Origin: Marmoricola sp. URHB0036
GTDB taxonomy: Bacteria; Actinomycetota; Actinomycetes; Propionibacteriales; Nocardioidaceae
DNA: 64,000 nucleotides
Direction: 5' to 3'
NCBI RefSeq assembly: GCF_000426045.1
Contig: NZ_AUEP01000004.1
Span: 310,001-374,000 of the forward strand
Shown: positions 57,820-64,000 of the stretch, one piece after another
Position numbering within the stretch: position 1 is the first letter of the stretch
Layout: every line of letters starts with the position of its first letter
Notes under the pieces: generated by a model
What the model saw: only the letters and a program-made list of their open reading frames with translations
The model's database searches: none
Told to the model about the DNA's origin: nothing
Made by a program: the position numbers and the translations under genes

Positions 57820-59245
57820 CGGTTTGGCCGATCCTCCGCAGCTCCTGGGCGATCCGGGCGGCGACGGCGGTGGCGAGGGACTCCGGGTCGTCGTCGGGGA
57901 GCTCGGGTACGACGCGGTGCACGATGCCGCTCTCCAACAGGGCGGCCGCGCCGATGCCCTGGGCCTCGGCCATCTCGGCGGCGTGGTCGAGGTCGCCGTG
58001 GCGGATGACGCTGGCACCCTCGGGCGGCAGCGGTGAGAGCCAGGCATTCTGGGCGGCGATGACGACCTGGGCGGGGAGGAGCGCCAGCGCCCCGCCGCCG
58101 GTGCCCTGGCCGAGGATCACCGAGACGGTCGGCACCGTCATGGTGGTGAGGGTCGCGATGCAGCGCGCGATCTCGCCGGCGATGGCGCCCTCCTCGGCCG
58201 CCTGCGACAGCTCGGCACCCGGGGTGTCGATGACGGTGACGAGCGGCAGACCCAGCTCCTCGGCCAGCCGCATGCCGCGTCGGGCCTCGCGCAGGGCGGC
58301 GGCGCCGAGCGGCTTCTCCGCCGTCTGGCGGACCCGGTCCTGGCCGACCAGGACGCACGGCTGTCCGTCGAGCCTGGTCAGCGTGACGAGTACGGCGGCG
58401 TCCTGCTCGCCCTCCTCGGTGCCGTTCAGCGCGAGGGTCCCGGTCGCGCCGTACCTCAACACGTCGCGTACGCCGAGTCGCGACTCCGACCGCGTCAGCT
58501 CCACAGACTCCCAGACCGGCCGGCTCGACCAGGACTGGTCGGACCGCACCGGCAGCACTGGGTCCGTGGGCGGGTCGACGAGCACGGCGAGGGTCTTGTC
58601 GATCAGGACGGGCAGGTCCTCGGTCGAGACGACGGCGTCGATCACGCCCTTCTCGGCGAGGTTCTCGGCCCGCTGCACCCCCTCGGGGAACGGCTTGCCC
58701 TCGAGCGCCTCGTAGACCTTCGGGCCGAGGAACCCGACCAGGGCACCCGGTTCGGAGACCGTCACGTGGCCCAGTGAGCCCCACGAGGCGTAGACGCCGC
58801 CGGTCGTCGGGTTGCGCAGGTGCACGAGGTAGGGCAGCCCGGCCGCCCGGTGCGCCATCACCGCGCGGGAGATCGCGACCATCTGGACGAAGGCGGGAGT
58901 CCCCTCCTGCATCCGGGTGCCCCCCGAGGCGGTGGTGGCGAGCAGCGGCAGTCCCTCGGCGGTGGCGCGTCGTACGCAGGCAACGATCCGCTCGCCCGCG
59001 GCCCGGCCGATGGAGCCGCCGAGGAAGGAGAACTCGTTGACCACGAACGCCACCGGGCGGCCGCGCACCAGCCCACGGCCGGTGATCACGGACTCGTCGG
59101 TGCCGGCCCGCTCGGCGGCGGCGCGCAGCTCGTCCTGGTAGCCGGCCGGGTGGCGGCTGATGTCGACCGGCTCGTCCCAGGACTCGTAGGAGCCGGGATC
59201 GAGCACGAGGTCGATCAGCTCGTGGGCCGACCAGCGCTGGCTCAC
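57815..59245 (-). CDS. Fused carboxyltransferase (acetyl-CoA carboxylase AccD-AccA type)
   Basis: A 476-residue protein joining both carboxyltransferase halves. The AccD-like half (1-about 240) contains LLATTASGGTRMQEGTPAFVQM and LRNPTTGGVYASWGSLGHVT, but the N-terminal zinc finger of bacterial AccD is absent. The AccA-like half (about 260-476) contains VTVIDTPGAELSQAAEEGAI and ILGQGTGGGALALLPA. It has no biotin domain, so a separate biotin carboxylase/carrier is required. Actinobacteria carry several such enzymes for acetyl-, propionyl- or other acyl-CoA; the substrate is not certain. The start is GTG 59245 (VSQRWSAHEL). Its stop lies inside a hairpin repeat. Confidence 0.82.
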   Translation of the reverse strand: MSQRWSAHELIDLVLDPGSYESWDEPVDISRHPAGYQDELRAAAERAGTDESVITGRGLVRGRPVAFVVNEFSFLGGSIGRAAGERIVACVRRATAEGLPLLATTASGGTRMQEGTPAFVQMVAISRAVMAHRAAGLPYLVHLRNPTTGGVYASWGSLGHVTVSEPGALVGFLGPKVYEALEGKPFPEGVQRAENLAEKGVIDAVVSTEDLPVLIDKTLAVLVDPPTDPVLPVRSDQSWSSRPVWESVELTRSESRLGVRDVLRYGATGTLALNGTEEGEQDAAVLVTLTRLDGQPCVLVGQDRVRQTAEKPLGAAALREARRGMRLAEELGLPLVTVIDTPGAELSQAAEEGAIAGEIARCIATLTTMTVPTVSVILGQGTGGGALALLPAQVVIAAQNAWLSPLPPEGASVIRHGDLDHAAEMAEAQGIGAAALLESGIVHRVVPELPDDDPESLATAVAARIAQELRRIGQTG

Positions 59246-59361
59246 GGCGTCGTGTCCGAGTCGGCGAGGTGGGGGTGCACGAGCCAGATTCTCCCCTGAT
59301 GTCGCTCCCCGGGGGACACTGGAGCACGACGGCGAGACAGTCCCCACGAACAGGAGACCCG

Positions 59362-59718
59362 ATGACCGACCACGAGGCGATCGATGTCGACGTACCCCCG
59401 AGCGGGACCGGATGCGCGGACTGTGACGCCGCGGACCCGGCCGGCTGGTGGGTCCACCTCAGGCGCTGTGCGACCTGCGGACACGTCGGCTGTTGCGACA
59501 CCTCGCCCGCGCAGCACGCGACGGCTCATGCGCGCGCGACCGGGCACCCGATCATCCGCAGCTTCGAGCCGGGCGAGGACTGGTTCTGGGACTACGAGTC
59601 CAGCCAGGCCTTCGACGGCCCCGAGCTGGCTCCTCCGACGTCGCGACCCGTCGCCGAGACCGTGCCCGGCCCCCGTGGCCGGGTCCCGCGCGACTGGATG
59701 GAGCACATCCACCAGTGA
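59362..59718 (+). CDS. UBP-type zinc finger protein
   Basis: 118 residues, nearly all a ZnF-UBP domain: CADCDAADPAGWWVHLRRC, CGHVGCCDTSPAQHATAH and the following GHPIIRSFEPGEDWFWDY. Cys and His sets for more than one zinc are complete. Actinobacteria lack classical ubiquitin, so the partner of this domain is unknown. ATG 59362 has CAGGAG at good spacing. The 116 bp upstream are shared with the divergent carboxyltransferase gene. Confidence 0.88.
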   Translation: MTDHEAIDVDVPPSGTGCADCDAADPAGWWVHLRRCATCGHVGCCDTSPAQHATAHARATGHPIIRSFEPGEDWFWDYESSQAFDGPELAPPTSRPVAETVPGPRGRVPRDWMEHIHQ

Positions 59719-59761
59719 ACCGGCTTGTGCGGAGCCGTGGCCCCGGCAGATGCTGGCTCCC

Positions 59762-59986
59762 ATGAGCGCATCGGACAGTGACCTCCTGAAGCAGATCACC
59801 GAACTCGTCGACGAGGAGCACCGACTCCGGGACAGCGGCGGGGAGGCGGAGCGCATCCGTCACCTCGAGGAGCAGCTCGACCAGTGCTGGGACCTGCTCC
59901 GCCAGCGCCAGGCCCGCCGGGAGTTCGGCCAGCCCGACGACTCCGAGGTGCGCCCGGTCGGCACCGTGGAGAACTACCGGCAGTAA
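59762..59986 (+). CDS. DUF2630 family protein
   Basis: A 74-residue helical protein matching DUF2630: LLKQITELVDEEHRLRDSGG, then LEEQLDQCWDLLRQRQARRE and the end RPVGTVENYRQ. Function unknown; found mainly in actinobacteria. ATG 59762 is chosen; an upstream in-frame ATG at 59750 is possible. It lies 43 bp after the zinc-finger gene and may share its transcript. Confidence 0.8.
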   Translation: MSASDSDLLKQITELVDEEHRLRDSGGEAERIRHLEEQLDQCWDLLRQRQARREFGQPDDSEVRPVGTVENYRQ

Positions 59987-60006
59987 CAGCTGGTCCAAGA
60001 ACGCCC

Positions 60007-60067
60007 ATAGTCCAAAACGAAAAGCCGCTCCCGGTACGCCGCCGAGCGGTCGAGCGTTCTGGACTAT
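60007..60067. repeat. Hairpin repeat, family C, copy 2 (DUF2630/gabD gap)
   Basis: ATAGTCCA (60007-60014) pairs with TGGACTAT (60060-60067); AACG/CGTT continues the stem across a mismatch, and an inner CCGCTC/GAGCGG stem follows. Both family C copies end CCGGATAGTCC toward the minus-strand gene and both lie in convergent gaps. The inner sequences differ. Confidence 0.65.
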
Positions 60068-60073
60068 CCGGTA

Positions 60074-61528
60074 CTACGGAGCGATGCCGACGTACTTGAC
60101 CGAGAGGTACTCCTCGATGCCCTCGGGGCCGCCCTCGCGGCCGAAGCCGGACTGCTTGACGCCGCCGAAGGGGGCGGCCGGGTTGGAGACGATGCCCTGG
60201 TTGATGCCGACCATGCCGAACTCCAGGCCCTCGCTGACCCGGATCATCCGGCCGAGGTCGGTGGTGAAGGCGTAGGCGACGAGGCCGTACTCGGTGTCGT
60301 TGGCCATCTGAATCGCCTTCTCGTCCTCGGAGAAGGTGGAGATGGGCGCGACCGGTCCGAAGATCTCCTCGCGGAAGAGGTCGGCGTCGGCCGAGACGTC
60401 GGTGAGCACGGTGGGCTCGAAGAAGTAGCCCTTGTCGCCGGTGGTCGAGCCGCCGGTCACCACCGAGGCACCACGGCTGGTGGCGTCGTCGACCAGCTCG
60501 GCGACCTTGTCGCGCTGCTTGGCGTCGATGAGCGGGCCGACGGTGACGCCGTCCTCGGTGCCGCGGCCGACCTTCTCGGCGGCCATCTTCTCGGCGAACC
60601 TGGTCGCGAACTCGTCGGCGACGGACTCGTGGACCAGGAACCGGTTGGCGGCGGTGCAGGCCTCACCCATGTTGCGCATCTTGGCCAGCATCGCGCCCTC
60701 GACGGCCTTGTCGAGGTCGGCGTCGGCGAAGACCAGGAACGGCGCGTTGCCGCCGAGCTCCATCGAGACCCGCAGCAGCTGGTCGGCCGACTGCTTGACC
60801 AGCATCTTGCCGATCGGGGTCGAGCCGGTGAAGGTCAGCTTGCGCAGCCGGTCGTCCCCGATCAGGGGCTCCATCACCTCGCCGGTGTCGTGGGTCGAGA
60901 TGACGTTGAGGACGCCGGCCGGCAGACCGACCTCGGCCATCAGGTCGGCCAACGCGAGCATCGTCAACGGCGTCTGCTGGGCCGGCTTGACCACCATCGT
61001 GCACCCGGCCGCGATCGCCGGGCCGATCTTGCGGGTGCCCATGGCGAGCGGGAAGTTCCACGGCGTGATCATCAGGACCGGGCCGACCGGCTGCTTCATC
61101 GTCATCAGCCGGGTGTTGCCGTCCGGTGAGGTGGCCCAGCGCCCGGCGATGCGGACGACCTCCTCGGAGAACCAGCGGAAGAACTCCGCGCCGTAGGTGA
61201 CCTCGCCCTTGGACTGCGCCAGCGGCTTGCCCATCTCGAGCGTCATCAGCATGGCGAAGTAGTCCGCACGCTCGGTGATCAGGTCGAAGGCCGACCGCAG
61301 GATCTCGGCCCGCTCGCGCGGTGCCGTGGCCGCCCAGTCGTGCTGGGCCGCGACGGCGGCGTCCAGCGCCGCCTTGCCGTCCTCCGCCGTGGCGGAAGAG
61401 ACGGTCGTCAGGGTCTCACCGGTGGCCGGGTCCTCGACGTCGGTCGTCGCACCGTTGGAGGAGTCTCGCCACTCACCACCGATGAAGAGTCCGGTGGGCA
61501 CCTTGTCCAGGGTCTCGCGCTCGTTCAT
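60074..61528 (-). CDS. gabD: NAD(P)-dependent succinate-semialdehyde dehydrogenase
   Basis: A 484-residue aldehyde dehydrogenase closest in pattern to GabD, which oxidises succinate semialdehyde to succinate. The cofactor site is VGPVLMITPWNFPLAMGTRK, the general base is the Glu of ELGGNAPF, and the nucleophile is the Cys of GEACTAANR. The C-terminal FGGVKQSGFGREGGPEGIEE is typical. ATG 61528 is preceded by TTGGAGCC; TAATAC about 9 nt upstream is a possible -10. It is divergent from the phosphotransferase gene across 36 bp. With the transhydrogenase at 3177-4439 this could complete 4-hydroxybutyrate use, though the two are far apart. Confidence 0.88.
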   Translation of the reverse strand: MNERETLDKVPTGLFIGGEWRDSSNGATTDVEDPATGETLTTVSSATAEDGKAALDAAVAAQHDWAATAPRERAEILRSAFDLITERADYFAMLMTLEMGKPLAQSKGEVTYGAEFFRWFSEEVVRIAGRWATSPDGNTRLMTMKQPVGPVLMITPWNFPLAMGTRKIGPAIAAGCTMVVKPAQQTPLTMLALADLMAEVGLPAGVLNVISTHDTGEVMEPLIGDDRLRKLTFTGSTPIGKMLVKQSADQLLRVSMELGGNAPFLVFADADLDKAVEGAMLAKMRNMGEACTAANRFLVHESVADEFATRFAEKMAAEKVGRGTEDGVTVGPLIDAKQRDKVAELVDDATSRGASVVTGGSTTGDKGYFFEPTVLTDVSADADLFREEIFGPVAPISTFSEDEKAIQMANDTEYGLVAYAFTTDLGRMIRVSEGLEFGMVGINQGIVSNPAAPFGGVKQSGFGREGGPEGIEEYLSVKYVGIAP

Positions 61529-61564
61529 GGCTCCAACGTATTACCAAGCCCTAGGGTCGTGCTC

Positions 61565-62491
61565 GTGGCCCATGATCCCGCCCACGATCCCGCCCACGAT
61601 GCGGCTCTCGACGCTGTCGCATGCCTGCGCGGACGCGAGCGCCAGGTCGAGGAGCTCTCCGGCGGTCTCACCAACGTTAACGTCAAGGTGACGACCGAGG
61701 ACGGGTCGGTCGTCGTACGCATCGCCCAGGCCGGCAGCGAGCTGCTCGCCATCGACCGGGATGCCGAGCGACGCAACTCGGAGGCCGCGGCGGAGGCGGG
61801 GGTCGGAGCCCCGGTGATCGAGTACGTCGAGGACCCGCGACTGCTCGTCGTCGGGTTCATCGAGGGCCACACCTTCACCGACGACGACCTGCGCGACGGG
61901 GGTCACCTCACCCGGGTCGCCGCGGCCTGCAGGCAGCTCCACGAGGGACCGCGGTTCGTCAACGAGTTCGACATGTTCGAGATCCAGCCGCGCTACCTCG
62001 CCATCGCCCACGAGCACGGGTTCCGGCTGCCCGACCGCTACGAGGAGTTCGCCGACCAGGCCCAGCAGATCAAGCGGGCGCTCGGCACCAAGCCCGTCGC
62101 CACGGTGCCGTGCAACAACGACCTGCTGGCCGGCAACTTCATCGACGACGGCCAGAAGATCTGGCTGATCGACTACGAGTACGCCGGCAACAACGACCCC
62201 TGCTTCGAGCTCGGCAACCTGTGGAGCGAGGCCAACCTGGCCGACGAACAGCTCGACGAGCTGATGGAGGCGTACGACGGCGAGCTGCTCCGTCATCGAG
62301 TGGCCCGGGCGAGGCTCTGGGGACTGATGTCCAAGTACGGCTGGACCCTCTGGGGATCGATCCAGAGCTCCGTCAGCACGATCGACTTCGACTTCTGGGA
62401 GTGGGCGATGGAGAAGTACGACCGCGCGGTCGCCGAGTTCGACGACCCCGGTTTCGAGAAGGTGCTCGAGCAGGCGACGAGGGACGACTGA
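61565..62491 (+). CDS. Choline-kinase-like phosphotransferase
   Basis: 308 residues of the aminoglycoside-phosphotransferase/choline kinase fold. The Gly-rich loop is LSGGLTNVNVKVTTEDG, the catalytic segment is PCNNDLLAGNFIDDG (Brenner-type, with Asp and Asn) and the metal-binding DxD-like WLIDYEYAGNNDPCFELGN follows. The N-terminus is repetitive: AHDPAHDPAHD is encoded by a 12-bp tandem repeat. GTG 61565 lies 7 nt after TAGGGT (leaderless form). It is 2 bp before the flavoprotein gene, so they form one transcript, which suggests amino-alcohol or methylamine-compound metabolism. Confidence 0.8.
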   Translation: MAHDPAHDPAHDAALDAVACLRGRERQVEELSGGLTNVNVKVTTEDGSVVVRIAQAGSELLAIDRDAERRNSEAAAEAGVGAPVIEYVEDPRLLVVGFIEGHTFTDDDLRDGGHLTRVAAACRQLHEGPRFVNEFDMFEIQPRYLAIAHEHGFRLPDRYEEFADQAQQIKRALGTKPVATVPCNNDLLAGNFIDDGQKIWLIDYEYAGNNDPCFELGNLWSEANLADEQLDELMEAYDGELLRHRVARARLWGLMSKYGWTLWGSIQSSVSTIDFDFWEWAMEKYDRAVAEFDDPGFEKVLEQATRDD

Positions 62492-62492
62492 C

Positions 62493-64000
62493 GTGGCGGC
62501 CCCACTCCCCGACCGCGCCCGGGTCGTGATCATCGGGGGCGGCGTGATCGGCACCAGCGTCGCCTACCACCTGACCAAGCTCGGCTGGACCGACGTGCTG
62601 CTGGTGGAGCAGGGCCAGCTCTCGTCGGGTACGACGTGGCACGCGGCCGGGCTGGTCGGCCAGCTGCGGGCCAACCAGAGCGGCACCCGCATCGTGCAGT
62701 ACTCCACCGAGCTCTACTCCCAGCTCGAGGACGAGGTGGGGCTGTCGACCGGCTTCAAGCGCTGCGGCGGCCTGACGGTCGCGCGCACCGAGGACCGGAT
62801 GACCCAGCTGCGGCGTACGGCGGCGACGGCGGCTGCCTTCGACCTCGAGTGCGAGCTGCTCACGCCGGAGGAGGCGCACGCCCGGGTCCCGATCCTGCGG
62901 GTCGACGACCTGCAGGGCGCGATCTGGCTGCCCGGCGACGGGAAGGCCAACCCCGCCGACCTCACCGGTGCCCTGGCCCGAGGCGCCCGGCAACACGGAG
63001 CACGGGTGGTCGAGCACACCCGCGTGCTCGACGTACTCCTCGAGGACGGCCGGGTCGTCGGCGTCCGCACCGAGGCCGGCGACGTCGAGGCCGAGGTCGT
63101 CGTCAACTGCGCCGGCCAGTGGGCCAAGGCGGTCGGTGCGCTGGCGGGGGTCAACGTGCCGCTCCACTCCGCCGAGCACTTCTACGTCGTCACCGACCCG
63201 TTCGAGGGCGTGCATCCCGACCTGCCGGTGCTGCGCGACCCCGACGGCTACACCTACTTCAAGGAGGAGGTCGGTGGCCTCGTGGTCGGCGGGTTCGAGC
63301 CGGACGCCAAGCCCTGGGTCTCGCCGGACCAGCTCCCCCACCCCTTCGAGTTCCAGCTCCTCGATGAGGACTGGGAGCACTTCGCGCCGCTGATGGAGAG
63401 TGCCGTGCACCGGGTACCGGCGCTGGAGGAGACCGGGATCCGCAAGTTCTACAACGGACCCGAGAGCTTCACCCCGGACAACCAGTTCATCCTCGGCGAG
63501 GCACCGGAGGTCCGCGGGTTCTACGTCGGTGCCGGCTTCAACTCCGTCGGCATCGCGACGGCGGGCGGAGCCGGCCGGGCACTGGCCGAGTGGATCGTCG
63601 AGGGCGAGCCCACCCTCGACCTCACCAGCGTCGACGTACGCCGCTTCGCGCGGTTCAACGGCAACAACCAGTGGCTGCACGACCGGGTGGCCGAGGTGCT
63701 CGGGCTGCACTACGCCGTCCCCTGGCCCAACCGCGAGATGCGCACGGCGCGGCCGTTCCGTCGCTCGCCCCTCTACGCCCACCTGGTCGCGGCCAACGCC
63801 AACTTCGGCAGCAGGATGGGCTGGGAGCGGGCCAACTTCTTCGCGCCGGCGGGCGAGGAGCCGGAGATCGAGTACTCCTGGGGCAAGCAGAACTGGCTGC
63901 CCTGGACCTCCGCCGAGCACGCCAACACCCGCGAGAACGTGACCGTCTTCGACCAGACCTCCTTCTCGAAGTACCGCCTGATCGGGCCGGACGCCGAGGC
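62493..64000 (+). CDS. FAD-dependent dimethylglycine/sarcosine dehydrogenase-like protein (partial)
   Basis: 502 codons are visible before the right edge. The N-terminal DAO domain begins VVIIGGGVIGTSVAYHLTKL with the family segment SSGTTWHAAGLVGQLR (the Trp-His of the covalent-FAD region). Further motifs are FKRCGGLTVART, CAGQWAKAVG and NGPESFTPDNQFILGEAPEV with GFYVGAGFNSVGIATAGGAG. The FAO middle domain has begun (YAHLVAANANFGSRMGWERA); a folate-binding GcvT domain would be expected beyond the edge. Such enzymes demethylate dimethylglycine or sarcosine and pass one-carbon units to tetrahydrofolate. GTG 62493 directly follows the phosphotransferase stop. Confidence 0.88.
   Translation, partial: MAAPLPDRARVVIIGGGVIGTSVAYHLTKLGWTDVLLVEQGQLSSGTTWHAAGLVGQLRANQSGTRIVQYSTELYSQLEDEVGLSTGFKRCGGLTVARTEDRMTQLRRTAATAAAFDLECELLTPEEAHARVPILRVDDLQGAIWLPGDGKANPADLTGALARGARQHGARVVEHTRVLDVLLEDGRVVGVRTEAGDVEAEVVVNCAGQWAKAVGALAGVNVPLHSAEHFYVVTDPFEGVHPDLPVLRDPDGYTYFKEEVGGLVVGGFEPDAKPWVSPDQLPHPFEFQLLDEDWEHFAPLMESAVHRVPALEETGIRKFYNGPESFTPDNQFILGEAPEVRGFYVGAGFNSVGIATAGGAGRALAEWIVEGEPTLDLTSVDVRRFARFNGNNQWLHDRVAEVLGLHYAVPWPNREMRTARPFRRSPLYAHLVAANANFGSRMGWERANFFAPAGEEPEIEYSWGKQNWLPWTSAEHANTRENVTVFDQTSFSKYRLIGPDAE

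Noticed and set aside
57757-60067. Family C repeats as a CRISPR array or insertion-sequence ends
   Set aside because: Only two copies 2.2 kb apart with different inner sequences, no spacers, no cas genes and no transposase between them.

Overview
The window is high-GC chromosomal DNA from an actinobacterium, most likely Nocardioides or a close relative (family Nocardioidaceae). The grounds are base composition and heavy GTG/TTG start use, a mycobacterial-type mce lipid-import operon with its Mkl ATPase, a menaquinone-reductase-like flavoprotein, start codons 6-7 nt downstream of TANNNT boxes (leaderless style), and the palindromic repeat GGTTTCGAGACGCTC. The genus is inferred from general resemblance, not from a search.

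The backbone, nearly all on the minus strand, is the transcription/translation superoperon read from high to low coordinates: tRNA-Thr, tRNA-Met, rpmG, murB (41.8-40.2 kb); tRNA-Trp, secE, nusG, rplK, rplA (36.3-33.5 kb); rplJ, rplL (30.6-29.4 kb); rpoB, rpoC (17.6-10.1 kb); and rpsL, cut by the left edge. Accessory cargo sits at the joints of this backbone. An unrecognised 670-residue protein and a lipoprotein lie between rplA and rplJ. A complete Mce transporter (mkl, yrbEA, yrbEB, mceA-F and two Mce-associated membrane proteins) lies between rplL and rpoB. A plus-strand trio (aspartate aminotransferase, adenosine-deaminase-like enzyme, DUF4190 protein) and a stop-codon-broken TMEM175-type channel gene lie between tRNA-Trp and murB. 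A FAD/Fe-S oxidase with a hydroxyacid-oxoacid transhydrogenase, a tandem NUDIX protein, an acyltransferase-3 membrane protein, a PlsC-like acyltransferase, a geranylgeranyl-reductase-family flavoprotein, a GrpB protein and a secreted DUF4232 protein lie between rpoC and rpsL.

The right third (41.8-64 kb) is a mosaic of metabolic genes on both strands: thioesterase with a shrunken ComB remnant, Tat-type esterase and amidase, DHA2 efflux pump, 3-methyladenine glycosylase I with homocysteine S-methyltransferase, pirin, DEAD-box helicase, glutaryl-CoA-dehydrogenase-like enzyme, S9 peptidase, a P450/TetR pair divergent from an MpaB-type oxygenase across a putative TetR operator, a fused carboxyltransferase, UBP zinc-finger and DUF2630 proteins, succinate-semialdehyde dehydrogenase, a choline-kinase-like phosphotransferase, and a dimethylglycine/sarcosine-dehydrogenase-like flavoprotein cut by the right edge.

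The main observations are: two unrelated small palindromic repeats sitting in frame inside one oxidase gene; a second hairpin repeat family in two convergent gene gaps; a J-like domain without HPD fused to an Mce-associated protein; the mce operon inside the rplL-rpoB interval; ten genes with near-identical leaderless promoter geometry, two of these or related promoters using the upstream gene's TAG stop as part of the -10 box; and two genes under decay (TMEM175 with an in-frame amber codon, ComB with its middle missing). No CRISPR array, insertion sequence, prophage or replication origin was seen, and no stretch over 300 bases lacks a gene.
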